Below are positions 54,408-63,585 of a DNA stretch of 64,000 bases, piece by piece; the first letter of the stretch is position 1, and each line of letters starts with the position of its first letter. Under the pieces are notes generated by a model that had not been told where the DNA came from, searched no databases, and was given only the letters and a program-made list of their open reading frames with translations. This stretch comes from an uncultured Mediterranea sp. (GTDB taxonomy: Bacteria; Bacteroidota; Bacteroidia; Bacteroidales; Bacteroidaceae), in the NCBI GenBank assembly GCA_945641355.1, contig CALZEQ010000001.1, forward strand, positions 1-64,000, read 5' to 3'. Made by a program: the position numbers and the translations under genes.

Positions 54408-57281
54408 TCATAGATGGACAATTCTATATTTAGTGACAAATGATATGTCCCCGTCATGGTCATCCAATTGAAATGGAATCAGTTTCGACTGTTGCGGATC
54501 CAACTCATAATGGATGCCATCGCCCCGTTTCGCACCATTGACATACAGTTCCACTTGGCCTGTATCGGTCAGGGTGCCACGATTGAGCACCTTAAGCCAT
54601 ACCGTACGTTTATGTTCGTGTACATTGGTATCCACCCGATCGATGCTTAGAGAAAAATCAGCAGCAAATGCATGAACATAATCCAACATCACGCTCACCC
54701 CATGTGTGCTATCGGAATACCTGACACTATCCTTGATTTGATTGTTAGCCACATATTCCGGACTGACACCTCCAACCGATATCTTGAACCTACCCGGTTC
54801 GACGACACGATCCATCTTGTCATTCAGCAAAGAAAGCTGATAGGGGGTCAGTTCAAAAGAGACGCGTACCGACTGTCCCGGCTCCACATGTATCCGATCA
54901 AAATCTTTCAGTTCCATCACACGGGTCTTCACGCTGGCATACATATCTGTCACATAGAGCTGTACGACTTCATCTCCGGCACGGCTACCGGTATTCTTTA
55001 CTGTAACTTGCACAGACACATTTCCGTTATCCAGCTCCTGTACATGGAGTGCCGAGTACTCGAAAGACGTATAACTCAATCCATACCCAAAACGATACAA
55101 CGGATAGAACTCCATATCCACGTATTCATAACGCCTGCCCGAAGTCTTGAAATTATAATAAAGAGGCACTTGGCCTACATGGCGTGGAAAGGTCATCGGC
55201 AATCGTCCGGCAGGATTGTAATCACCGAACAGTACATCCGCCGTGGCATAGCCACCTTCCTGACCTGGCAACCAATTCACCAAAATAGCCTGGCACAGCT
55301 GGGAAGCTTTCAGCAAATCGTAAGGACGTCCGGCTTGCAGGACAAGCACAACAGGCCTGCCTGTCGCACAAACCGCCTCCAGCAATTGTTGTTGCTTACC
55401 CGGTAAAACAAGAGATGCATAATCCCGGTTTTCTCCACACGTCTTGACCACATCTGCCTTCGACTCACTGCACGAACAGTCTCCCAACACCATGATCGTC
55501 ACCTCTGATTGCTGTGCTGCACGAACCGCTGCGGCTATACCACTATCATCGTCAGACATAAAATCACAACCTTTTTCATAAACGACCTTTGTCGTGCCAC
55601 CTACAGCCGCCCTGATACCAGTCAACACAGATTTCAACTGATCGGGCTGCAAGCGAGGAGTATAGTCACCCGGCTGAAGATCATCAGCACCGGGACCGAT
55701 AACCGCAATGCTCTTCAATGTCTTGGACAGAGGCAACAAAGATGCTTTGTTTTCCAACATCACAATAGATTGCCGGGCAGCCTCACGAGCCATCTCTTTA
55801 TGGCTTTCGCTGTTCCATCCCGGATAAATATGTTTCCAGTCCAGTGGTTTGCATGGATTATGTTCGAACAATTCGTTACGAAACATGACACGAAGCATGG
55901 TGCGGCACACCTCGTCTAAAGCATCCTGATCGAGACGACCGTCACGTGCGGCTTCTATTACGGCCTTATCATTATAAGTATCTCCACAATTGGTGGCAAT
56001 ACCGGCACGCAAAGCCTGATTGGCAGCCTCTATCTTATCCTGAGCGGTATAATGTTTACGGGCAGTAAGGTTCCCGATAGCCCCGCAATCGCTGACGATG
56101 AAACCATCGAATCCCCATTCCTGACGCAAAATCTGCTGAAGCAGTTCTGTACTCTTTGCTACAGGCACTCCCATATAGTCGGAATAAGCCATCATCAACG
56201 ATTGTGGACGAAATTGGCGTATGACGTGGCGAAATGGAACCAAATGTACCTCTCGCATCTCACGCTCGTTCAGACCGATATCGTGCGAATCGCGTCCGCC
56301 TAATGGCGCACCGTGTCCGCCAAAATGTTTGGGCGTAGTGAAAAGTCCACGAGACTGATACCCTCTGATCCATGCACCGCCCAACTGCGACACCAATACC
56401 GGGTCCTCGCCAAAAGTCTCTTCACAACGTCCCCAACGTGGATCCTGCGCCACATCCAGTACCGGAGACCAGGCTTGCTTCGTATGGGCGGCAACCGTTT
56501 CGTCTCCTATGACCATCGCTACCGCTTCCGTCAATTTCCGATTGAAAGTAGCCCCCATTGCCAAAGCCTGTGGGAAAATAGTAGCACCACTACCGTATGA
56601 AAAACCATGGACAGCTTCCACTTTCGTAATGGGAGGTACATAGAGATGAGGTATACCGGGAATTCCCCATCCCTCGCGTATCAATTCCATTTTATCTTCC
56701 GGAGCCATGATGGACAACAGGCTCTCTACCCGCTCCTCTACCGGCAGCGAAGCGTCCATATAGCGCAAATTGGTAGACTGCCCGTCACGATCCTTCAGCA
56801 CCCGCCCAATAGAAGATATTGACACCTCTTTCAACGAAAAAGGTTTTCGCAGAAATCCCTTCCGTAGATTTATCCGTACATGTGCACCATACTTAGGCGT
56901 GGCCAGCTGAAACACCGTCTCCTTATCATGGTTCTCCACGGTATAATCCAACGCATTCCCCAAATTCATAGGATCGTAGGTGACATAGAGCTCTAACGCC
57001 TCTTTCAACTTCTTTCCTGCCGGTTCGTTCCGCATTTGCAATGCTATACGGCAGACATCGCCCGGTTGCTGCAATGTGAACATGATCCATTGATCGGCCT
57101 TTTGCATTTCTGAAAGAGGCACATCCCAGACACTCTTTATGTTGTCATCCACAGCCCAAACAGCTTCGTCCTGAGCGTATGAAGCGGATACAGCAAGAAT
57201 ATCGTTATGCTGCTGAGCCATTGTTGAGCTGCTAACCCAAACGACAACACTCCATATACAGATATACAATTGATTCCTCAT
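54408..57281 (-). CDS. Glycoside hydrolase family 3 with N-terminal discoidin-like and C-terminal extra domain
   Basis: An exported GH3 enzyme, 957 residues from the ATG at 57281; an ATG five codons earlier is also possible. Residues about 30-165 resemble an F5/8-type discoidin beta-sandwich (VWAVDDNIKSVWDVPL). The GH3 barrel follows with QDPRWGR, TPKHFGGHGAPLGGRDSHD and the nucleophile in DGFIVSDCGAIGN (Asp398 from this start). Next come the alpha/beta sandwich, a fibronectin-III-like domain (EPGQSVRVSFELTPYQLSLL) and about 110 extra residues (YADFSLSIDRV-like to the C-terminus) of unknown role. It is unlike the GH3 at 11297 in length and accessory domains, so they probably act on different linkages. 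Confidence 0.92.
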   Translation of the reverse strand: MRNQLYICIWSVVVWVSSSTMAQQHNDILAVSASYAQDEAVWAVDDNIKSVWDVPLSEMQKADQWIMFTLQQPGDVCRIALQMRNEPAGKKLKEALELYVTYDPMNLGNALDYTVENHDKETVFQLATPKYGAHVRINLRKGFLRKPFSLKEVSISSIGRVLKDRDGQSTNLRYMDASLPVEERVESLLSIMAPEDKMELIREGWGIPGIPHLYVPPITKVEAVHGFSYGSGATIFPQALAMGATFNRKLTEAVAMVIGDETVAAHTKQAWSPVLDVAQDPRWGRCEETFGEDPVLVSQLGGAWIRGYQSRGLFTTPKHFGGHGAPLGGRDSHDIGLNEREMREVHLVPFRHVIRQFRPQSLMMAYSDYMGVPVAKSTELLQQILRQEWGFDGFIVSDCGAIGNLTARKHYTAQDKIEAANQALRAGIATNCGDTYNDKAVIEAARDGRLDQDALDEVCRTMLRVMFRNELFEHNPCKPLDWKHIYPGWNSESHKEMAREAARQSIVMLENKASLLPLSKTLKSIAVIGPGADDLQPGDYTPRLQPDQLKSVLTGIRAAVGGTTKVVYEKGCDFMSDDDSGIAAAVRAAQQSEVTIMVLGDCSCSESKADVVKTCGENRDYASLVLPGKQQQLLEAVCATGRPVVLVLQAGRPYDLLKASQLCQAILVNWLPGQEGGYATADVLFGDYNPAGRLPMTFPRHVGQVPLYYNFKTSGRRYEYVDMEFYPLYRFGYGLSYTSFEYSALHVQELDNGNVSVQVTVKNTGSRAGDEVVQLYVTDMYASVKTRVMELKDFDRIHVEPGQSVRVSFELTPYQLSLLNDKMDRVVEPGRFKISVGGVSPEYVANNQIKDSVRYSDSTHGVSVMLDYVHAFAADFSLSIDRVDTNVHEHKRTVWLKVLNRGTLTDTGQVELYVNGAKRGDGIHYELDPQQSKLIPFQLDDHDGDISFVTKYRIVHL

Positions 57282-57303
57282 ACCATAAAATATCAACCAT
57301 TCG

Positions 57304-60300
57304 TCATTTCGCTTCGGGATTCACAAAACCGGCTTTCAGTTGTGCCAGGAATGTCTTCTGATTATCACACTTGAAATAGGCCGAAAAATCACGGTTATGA
57401 TAATCACCCTCTCCCACTTTCAGTACCAGCTTGTTCCACCCTTGCAGCAACGGAAGTTCTTTGTATACAACCTCATTGCGTCCTTCGTGCGAAACCACCT
57501 GATAGGGTTTGTCATTAATGAATAGTGCACGCTGCCGGGCTCTGACAAGAAGAGAAAGTTTGGGCATATTCGGTTCAATCAGCAAATCATCCAACGGGCG
57601 AGGACTAAACACATAGAGTTCCAATTCCCACCCATTTCCGTCCTTGACCATTTTGCTACGTGTAGCAACAGGGAAATTCATCTGGTCGTCACGTAAAAAG
57701 AACACTTCGTCGACATTTACTTCTGATTTCCGGCACGGAATACCGGCATTGATCAGAATCGTATGCAATGTATTGTAACCTTTTTCCGAATTTGCAAATT
57801 CGGTCAGCGTACTGACATAGAAAGCAGAGTTGCCTTGCTGATAGCTGACAAATACCGGAGTGGCAGAGGTGCATTCGTATTCGCTGCGCAAAGTGCCGGC
57901 CGTCTTGATCTCCTCGGCGCGTTTGTTCCAACGGCGCCAGTCTGTCCGGCAAGCATTGAGCAAAACATCACCCTCTTCTACAAAACGCCCTTTCAAAGCA
58001 TATTGTGAAGCATCGGCCCGCTGCAACTCGCAGAAATAAAAGTCAGAGTTGTTCAGTCCGCGAATCCACGACTTCTGTACCGGCAAGAAAGAAGACCTTC
58101 GCAAGTTATCCAGTTCTATCGGCAACGGCAAGATGTCATTATAGCATGCTAGCGTAGCCGGCACAGGTCCCCAGATCCAGATATCTGCTCCTTTGGAGAT
58201 CTGCTTGTGCATCTCTTTCCTGATGGCTTCATCTACAGCAGAACTGCCGTCTACTATATAAAGCAAATTGGCCGCATCTGTCACTTTAGCCGAGAAGCTG
58301 ACGCCTTGTGCATCCATCAGTTGCTTCACCCGTCCAGCCGGATCACCAATGAACAAGACATCTTTATATTGCTTTACCGGAATGGCTTTTTCGGGAGCTT
58401 CATATTGTTTTTTATCCACTGTTGCATACGGGCTCCATGCAGGACCGGCCGGAGCATTGGCCGCACGCATCGCACCATACATCGGCCATTCTTCGTAAAG
58501 CGGCAACTTGGGGTCATATCCTGGGTTGAATGTGGTGCAATAGGGTCCCACCCGCTCAGGTTGTACGCCGGGAATACCTTCTTTATATTCAGAGAAGAAT
58601 ATGCCATCTTCCAATGTAGGCTTCGTACCTGTATCCCTCTTGCCCAATGGCAATGGTTTCAGCGCATACCATGCCATATTGAATACAGTACTATAAGAAG
58701 CACCCATGCGCCGCTGATTGGCAATCAAATGATAGCATTCGTTGGCCAGTCCCTCCATACGTCCTTCCTGGGATTCGTAAGCCCGCTCCCCATTATATTT
58801 GGAGACTTGTTCCGGTGTACCGTAATAAGCCATGCTGTGTTCACCGATTCCCCAAGGCTTTCCTATTCCGACCCAACGTTTCATGGAATTCAGGTCTCCG
58901 TAGTGGCCTACCGTTACAGGCAAGATTCCATCACCGTCATCTTCGCCATCGGCAGATATCCAGGGACGTGTCGAATCATATTGCCGCACGATGTCGCGCC
59001 ACTCTTCCCATGCCTTCGTCTGCAGAGGCATCAGGTCGGGACGGTTATATACGTTTAGGATGACGGGCTTGTTCTCGTTGCTGATGCTCCAGCCGAACAC
59101 GGAAGCATGATTCCTGTCGCGCAACACGAAACGCCTCAGATGCTCCTTTGACGCTTCCCAGAAATGGGCGGAATCCATTTTCGGGCCACCGTCACTGGCC
59201 CAGTTGGCTGTCTCGTCCAGTACGCAGATGCCCATTTCGTCGGCCAAATCCAGGTAAAAACGCGGATAGACTTGCGCATGAGGGCGGACGGCATTCCCAT
59301 TCATGCCCTTAATGGCTGTAAACCAGGCCCAGGCGTAACGACGGGTCAGTTGAGGAACGCCCATGAAATGCCATGAGTCACCACGTAGTGGATAGGGCTT
59401 CCCGTTCAGGCATTGTGCAGTACCTTGCAACGTCCATTCGCGCCAGCCGAAACGTTCATATTTCACGTCCGTCGTCTGCTTCTTCTGTTTTACCGAAAGC
59501 AGGAGCGCATACAGATTGGGGTGCTCAGGAGTCCAATACTCCAATACACCTTCTGATAGGGGAACATCCAAGGTCGCTTGCTGCACGGCATTGGCTGCTA
59601 CCGAAATTTTGTATGGTTTCACGTCCAATACTTCTGTTCCCAATGTCCAGTTCGGTACCGGTGCGGAGTTGACGTCCGTACCGGCCCGATTAATCCATTC
59701 ATAGACATTGCCTTGCAACGTCAGGTTTGCATGCTTATCGGTACAGTTGCGTACCGTCACCTCCAGCTGCAACTTGTGTTGTGAAACCAGTGGCTTCACA
59801 TAGATATCCTCTATATGCACCTTGGGCAATGCAATGAGGTACACGTCCTGCCAGATGCCGTTAATGTGATATCCCCACATGGATCCGGCGGGGATGATGC
59901 GGCGTCCTACCGTCGCGTTGTTTTCAAACAACTGCTGGCTGCGTACGCCTACCAGAATCTCAACAGGCTGTCCCGGCTGTACACGGTCCGTGATGTCGAT
60001 GCTGAACGGGAGGAACAGGTCAAAGTTCTCTCCTACTTTCTCTTGATTGATATACACCTCTGCCAAGCCCGCTACGGCTTCAAAATAGATTTTGATCTGC
60101 TCTCCTTCCCAATCGGACGGAACAGTGACTGTTTTCCTCATCCATGCCATCTTCACCTGTTCCCATTCCTTGGGATAGGAGGGGTAATTGCGGTGGTCGG
60201 GACCTTCGAGATCACGATTGGCAAACGAGTTGATGTTCCAGGGCGAAGGGATTTTGATGCGTGTTGCACTCCACGTACTGGTTGCAGCCGGCAGGGGCAG

Positions 60301-60573
60301 TGCAGGTGCCTCGCCCTGCCCCTGCCTGTATGTCGGGGGAAGTGCGACCGGCAGAAAGTCCCAATAGCCGTTCAAGCAAATCTCTTTGCGATACGTTTTC
60401 TCCATTTTGTTGACGATTCCTTCGCTGGGAGCGTACGTGTAGGGGTATAGTACTCCTCTGTGGGGTGTGTTTTCTGACGGTTGAGCCTGCAGCGTTATGG
60501 ACAGACTGAGTGATACGATGCAGAGAATGCTTGTCAGAAAAATGTTTCGCTTCCGAAAATTGGTTGGTTTCAT
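57304..60573 (-). CDS. Glycoside hydrolase family 2 enzyme, first gene of the upstream PUL unit
   Basis: A 1089-residue exported GH2 protein with signal peptide (ITLQAQ). The domains are a sugar-binding jelly roll (EVYINQEKVGENFDLFLPFS), Ig-like domains and a TIM barrel with GNAVRPHAQVYPRFYLDLAD, acid/base Glu in FGWSISNENK and a probable nucleophile Glu in PWGIGEHSMAYYG. A long C-terminal region follows with a Rossmann-like segment (DVLFIGDPAGRVKQLMD) and a final beta-domain. It leads the unit GH2-GH3-GH95-GH71/99-like pair and has the best-formed 11-bp repeat array of the window upstream. The natural substrate is unknown. Confidence 0.9.
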   Translation of the reverse strand: MKPTNFRKRNIFLTSILCIVSLSLSITLQAQPSENTPHRGVLYPYTYAPSEGIVNKMEKTYRKEICLNGYWDFLPVALPPTYRQGQGEAPALPLPAATSTWSATRIKIPSPWNINSFANRDLEGPDHRNYPSYPKEWEQVKMAWMRKTVTVPSDWEGEQIKIYFEAVAGLAEVYINQEKVGENFDLFLPFSIDITDRVQPGQPVEILVGVRSQQLFENNATVGRRIIPAGSMWGYHINGIWQDVYLIALPKVHIEDIYVKPLVSQHKLQLEVTVRNCTDKHANLTLQGNVYEWINRAGTDVNSAPVPNWTLGTEVLDVKPYKISVAANAVQQATLDVPLSEGVLEYWTPEHPNLYALLLSVKQKKQTTDVKYERFGWREWTLQGTAQCLNGKPYPLRGDSWHFMGVPQLTRRYAWAWFTAIKGMNGNAVRPHAQVYPRFYLDLADEMGICVLDETANWASDGGPKMDSAHFWEASKEHLRRFVLRDRNHASVFGWSISNENKPVILNVYNRPDLMPLQTKAWEEWRDIVRQYDSTRPWISADGEDDGDGILPVTVGHYGDLNSMKRWVGIGKPWGIGEHSMAYYGTPEQVSKYNGERAYESQEGRMEGLANECYHLIANQRRMGASYSTVFNMAWYALKPLPLGKRDTGTKPTLEDGIFFSEYKEGIPGVQPERVGPYCTTFNPGYDPKLPLYEEWPMYGAMRAANAPAGPAWSPYATVDKKQYEAPEKAIPVKQYKDVLFIGDPAGRVKQLMDAQGVSFSAKVTDAANLLYIVDGSSAVDEAIRKEMHKQISKGADIWIWGPVPATLACYNDILPLPIELDNLRRSSFLPVQKSWIRGLNNSDFYFCELQRADASQYALKGRFVEEGDVLLNACRTDWRRWNKRAEEIKTAGTLRSEYECTSATPVFVSYQQGNSAFYVSTLTEFANSEKGYNTLHTILINAGIPCRKSEVNVDEVFFLRDDQMNFPVATRSKMVKDGNGWELELYVFSPRPLDDLLIEPNMPKLSLLVRARQRALFINDKPYQVVSHEGRNEVVYKELPLLQGWNKLVLKVGEGDYHNRDFSAYFKCDNQKTFLAQLKAGFVNPEAK

Positions 60574-60645
60574 ACGCGTGTAGTTGTTATCTGATTAATA
60601 ATGTTTTTAATGGTAAATGGCAGATTATGCTTCTGATTCTGGCTG

Positions 60646-60653
60646 CAAAGTAA
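60646..60653 (-). promoter_or_regulatory. -7 element of the GH2 promoter
   Basis: TTACTTTG on the minus strand, identical to the octamer before susC, 73 bases before the ATG. No TTTG stands at the -33 spacing; that space is taken up by the direct-repeat array. Confidence 0.6.
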
Positions 60654-60661
60654 CGGTGGAG

Positions 60662-60716
60662 GCATTAATTATGGATTAATATCGGCTTAAAGCAATCTTA
60701 ATTACTGCTTAATTGC
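60662..60716 (-). promoter_or_regulatory. Operator candidate: five perfect-period 11-bp direct repeats upstream of GH2
   Basis: Five consecutive 11-mers: GCATTAATTAT, GGATTAATATC, GGCTTAAAGCA, ATCTTAATTAC and TGCTTAATTGC. The cores MTTAAW start at 60664, 60675, 60686, 60697 and 60708 with no slippage. The first core begins 11 bases beyond the end of the -7 element, the same register as the GH92 array. SARP-family activators bind direct repeats of this period close to the promoter, so this is the best candidate site for the regulator at 43832-46378. Confidence 0.8.
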
Positions 60717-60839
60717 GCATAGTGCCTGTTTTTTTTGACAAGAATGCGATGCCGGCGGACGGGATACCGGTGATATATCTGGGGGAGAAAGGGATGATTA
60801 GTGCCGGAATCGGCAATGGGTAGGTCGGTGCATATATAC

Positions 60840-60883
60840 GATGAAGAGACACGGAACAGTGTATTTCCGTGCCTCTTCATGAT
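60840..60883 (-). terminator. Hairpin after the 2-oxoacid oxidoreductase operon
   Basis: ATGAAGAG-A-CACGGAA pairs with TTCCGTG-C-CTCTTCAT (one mismatch) around a short loop. The T-run (GATTTTTTG) follows on the plus strand, while on the minus strand the tail is only TATATATG. It probably ends the operon but the U-tract for that direction is weak. Confidence 0.55.
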
Positions 60884-60907
60884 TTTTTGATGGCAAGAGG
60901 AAAGGGG

Positions 60908-61450
60908 TCAGACTTCCGCTATCAGCTCCATGCCTTTCTTGATGGCCTCTTCGTTCATCGGTATCAAGTGGTGGTGGCGTTCGGGAAGGGTCTTCTTCAG
61001 ACCCTTCAGCACGCTATCCAGCGTTACCATGGGACGCAGTTTGAGCAGTCCGCCCAGCACAATCATGTTAAAAGCCTTGGCATTCTTCATCTCGTTGGCG
61101 GCATCCATGGCATCGATGCGGTAGATGTGGATGTCGGTACGGGTAGGCGGGTTGATGATGCCATAGCCGTCGTAGATGAGGATGCCGCCGGCCTTTACCC
61201 TGCTTTCGAACTTTTCCAGTGAAGGCTGGTTCAGGATGATGGCAACATCGTACTTGCTGAGGATGGGCGAGGAGATCTTTTCATCGCTGACGATGACGGT
61301 GACGTTGGCTGTACCACCGCGCTGCTCGGGTCCGTAGGCCGGCATCCAACTCACCTCTTTGCCTTCCATCAGGCCGGAGTAAGCCAATATCTTTCCCATG
61401 GAGAGGACACCTTGTCCTCCGAATCCTGCTATGATGATTTCTTCTTTCAT
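60908..61450 (-). CDS. korC: 2-oxoacid:acceptor oxidoreductase, gamma subunit
   Basis: A 180-residue subunit of a thiamine-pyrophosphate-dependent 2-oxoacid:ferredoxin oxidoreductase, cytoplasmic. It has the family start GFGGQGVLSMGKILAYSGL and PAYGPEQRGGTANVTVIVS, which contribute to the CoA/acceptor side of the complex. It is the last gene of the operon, 11 bases after the beta subunit. Whether the complex prefers 2-oxoglutarate (Kor) or branched-chain 2-oxoacids (Vor) cannot be told from sequence by eye. Confidence 0.92.
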   Translation of the reverse strand: MKEEIIIAGFGGQGVLSMGKILAYSGLMEGKEVSWMPAYGPEQRGGTANVTVIVSDEKISSPILSKYDVAIILNQPSLEKFESRVKAGGILIYDGYGIINPPTRTDIHIYRIDAMDAANEMKNAKAFNMIVLGGLLKLRPMVTLDSVLKGLKKTLPERHHHLIPMNEEAIKKGMELIAEV

Positions 61451-61461
61451 GATGCTTACAG

Positions 61462-62229
61462 TTATGAGTTCTTATCTTTCAGGTCGCCCAACGGATAGAA
61501 GGGGAACATGTGCTCTTCCATCCATTGGTTGGCTTTCTCGGGTGACATCTTCCAGCCGGAGTTGCAGGTAGAGACAATCTCTACCAGGTTGCTCCCCTTG
61601 CCGGCCATAGAGTTCTCGAACGCTTTACGGATGGCTTTCTTGGCCTTGCGGATGGCAGGGACCGACTGCACGCTCTGACGGGTGACGTAGGCTGTACCTT
61701 CCAGTCCGGCAGCAATGTCGGCCATCTTCAGCGGATAGCCGTGCAGATGGACGTCGCGGCCATAGGGGCAGGTGGCGGTCTTCTGTCCCACCAGAGTGGT
61801 GGGAGCCATCTGGCCACCCGTCATGCCATAGATGGCATTGTTGATGAAGATGATGGTGATGTTCTCGCCACGATTTAGCGCATGGATGGTTTCGGCCGTT
61901 CCGATGCAGGCCAGGTCGCCGTCGCCTTGGTAGGTGAATACCAGACGGTCGGGCCAAAGACGCTTGACGGCTGTGGCCAGGGCTGGTGCACGTCCGTGAG
62001 CTGCTTCCTGCCAGTCGATGTCCAGATAGTTGTAGGCAAACACGGCACATCCTACGGGAGAAATACCGATGCTCTTCTCTTCCATGCCCATCTCTTCAAT
62101 GACTTCGGCTATGAGCTTGTGTACTACGCCGTGGCTGCAGCCGGGACAGTAGTGCATGGGGGTATCGTTCATGAGAGTCGGTTTCTTGTAAACCAGGTTC
62201 TCGGGCTTTATAATCTCTTCTTTAGTCAT
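61462..62229 (-). CDS. korB: 2-oxoacid:acceptor oxidoreductase, beta (TPP-binding) subunit
   Basis: A 255-residue subunit that binds thiamine pyrophosphate and magnesium. Visible are the iron-sulfur/TPP entry motif YCPGCSHG near residue 30 and the GDGDLACIGTAETIHAL ... NNAIYGMTGGQ block, the standard GDG-N TPP motif. It catalyses oxidative decarboxylation of a 2-oxoacid to the acyl-CoA with electrons going to ferredoxin. A 57-residue membrane protein gene is inserted between it and the alpha subunit gene. Confidence 0.94.
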   Translation of the reverse strand: MTKEEIIKPENLVYKKPTLMNDTPMHYCPGCSHGVVHKLIAEVIEEMGMEEKSIGISPVGCAVFAYNYLDIDWQEAAHGRAPALATAVKRLWPDRLVFTYQGDGDLACIGTAETIHALNRGENITIIFINNAIYGMTGGQMAPTTLVGQKTATCPYGRDVHLHGYPLKMADIAAGLEGTAYVTRQSVQSVPAIRKAKKAIRKAFENSMAGKGSNLVEIVSTCNSGWKMSPEKANQWMEEHMFPFYPLGDLKDKNS

Positions 62230-62288
62230 ATCCTTTTCTTTCTTTAGTGATTGGGCTGCCTTGGGCGCAGCCCAATTTTTTTGTTGAC

Positions 62289-62462
62289 TTATCTGCCGGT
62301 GAATCGTATGAAGAACTCAATCAGCTTGACGAATATCGCGGCTCCGCAGACGTAGATGAACAGGGTGAAGTCACCATGGGCTGTGAAGTAGATGATGATA
62401 GAGGCCAATGCCAGTATCAGAAAAAGGGTATTTAAAATAGTCCTTAACTTATAGGTATCCAT
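62289..62462 (-). CDS. Small membrane protein (57 residues) inside the oxidoreductase operon
   Basis: The ATG at 62462 is preceded by a good ribosome-binding sequence (AAAGGAG, 6 bases before the start). The product begins MDTYKLRTIL and has two hydrophobic helices, about residues 9-27 (LNTLFLILALASIIIYF) and 33-52 (TLFIYVCGAAIFVKLIEFF), ending FIRFTGR. It lies 27 bases after the alpha subunit and about 60 before the beta subunit on the same strand, so it is part of the operon. The function is unknown; it might anchor the soluble complex at the membrane or pass electrons onward, but this is speculation. Confidence 0.8.
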   Translation of the reverse strand: MDTYKLRTILNTLFLILALASIIIYFTAHGDFTLFIYVCGAAIFVKLIEFFIRFTGR

Positions 62463-62489
62463 ATCTGCTCCTTTCTCTTTTGCACGGGG

Positions 62490-63569
62490 TTACATCAGTC
62501 GGCTCTTCAGTGCCTCTACAATCTCGTCGGGGTCGGGTACGATACCGCCCAGACGGCCGAAATGCTCTACCTTCACCTGACCGTTGACGGCCAGCCGGAC
62601 ATCTTCTATCATCTGGCCGGCATTCAACTCGGCCACCAGCATACCTTTCACCTGCTTGGTATAGCGGGCGATGGCTTGTGAGGGGAAGGGCCAAAGGGTG
62701 ATGGGGCGCAACAGACCCACTTTGATGCCCTCTTCGCGGGCCAGCTCCAACGCTTTTTGTCCGATGCGTGCCATCGAGCCGAAGGCTACTATCAGATAGT
62801 CGGCATCCTCGCAGCTAATCTCTTCAAAGCGTACCTCGTTCTCCTCTATCTGGCGGTACTTGGCCTGGAAGCGGAGGTTGTTCTGCTCCATCTCTTCCGG
62901 CTTCAGCTCCAGTGAAGTGACGATGTTGGGACGGCGTCCCTTACTTCGGCCGGTGGTAGCCCACGGACATTGGGCTATCAGTTCCTCTTCCGTACGGCGT
63001 GGCTTCTGGGTCGGCAGCACCACCTTTTCCATCATCTGACCGATTACACCGTCAGCCAGGATAATGGCAGGATTCCGGTACTTGAAGGCCAGTTCAAAAG
63101 CCAATCCTACAAAGTCGGCCATCTCCTGTACCGATGCCGGTGCCAAGGCTATCAGCCGATAGTCGCCGTGGCCACCTCCCTTGACGGTCTGGAAGTAGTC
63201 GGCCTGGCTGGGCTGTATGGTTCCCAATCCTGGACCTCCACGCATCACGTTCACAATGAGGCAGGGCAACTCTGCACCTGCCAGATAGGAGATTCCCTCT
63301 TGCTTCAGGCTGACACCCGGGCTGGACGAAGAGGTCATGACCATCTTGCCGCTTGCGGCACCGCCATAAACCATGTTGATAGCAGCCAATTCGCTCTCGG
63401 CCTGCAGCACCACCATGCCGGTGGTCTCCCAAGGCTTCAGCTCGGCCAGTGTCTCCAGTACCTCCGATTGGGGAGTGATGGGATAGCCGAAGTAACCGTC
63501 GGCACCACAGCGGATGGCGGCATGGGCGATGGCCTCGTTTCCTTTCATTAATACAACTTCTTCTGCCAT
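62490..63569 (-). CDS. vorB: 2-oxoacid:acceptor oxidoreductase, alpha subunit (VorB/KorA type)
   Basis: A 359-residue subunit carrying the pyrimidine-binding half of the thiamine site. It has MKGNEAIAHAAIRCGADG, GYPITPQSEVLETLAEL, MTSSSSPGVSLKQEGISYLAG and the C-terminal transketolase-like domain (LLRPITLWPFPSQAI, VAELNAGQMIEDVRLAV). Database entries for Bacteroides usually name this subunit VorB (3-methyl-2-oxobutanoate) while other subunits are labelled Kor; the true substrate is unresolved. It starts 16 bases after the ferredoxin gene. Confidence 0.94.
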   Translation of the reverse strand: MAEEVVLMKGNEAIAHAAIRCGADGYFGYPITPQSEVLETLAELKPWETTGMVVLQAESELAAINMVYGGAASGKMVMTSSSSPGVSLKQEGISYLAGAELPCLIVNVMRGGPGLGTIQPSQADYFQTVKGGGHGDYRLIALAPASVQEMADFVGLAFELAFKYRNPAIILADGVIGQMMEKVVLPTQKPRRTEEELIAQCPWATTGRSKGRRPNIVTSLELKPEEMEQNNLRFQAKYRQIEENEVRFEEISCEDADYLIVAFGSMARIGQKALELAREEGIKVGLLRPITLWPFPSQAIARYTKQVKGMLVAELNAGQMIEDVRLAVNGQVKVEHFGRLGGIVPDPDEIVEALKSRLM

Positions 63570-63585
63570 ATCGTTTCTCTTTTTC

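Larger units (their letters stand above)
60574..60907. other. Intergenic region between the PUL and the oxidoreductase operon
   Basis: It contains the GH2 -7 element (60646-60653), the five-copy 11-bp repeat array (60662-60716) and the hairpin after the oxidoreductase operon (60840-60883). The short reading frames here have no support. Confidence 0.7.

Noticed and set aside
60698..60880. 60-codon minus-strand frame in the PUL/oxidoreductase gap
   Set aside because: It overlaps the terminator hairpin and the operator array and has no protein-like features.
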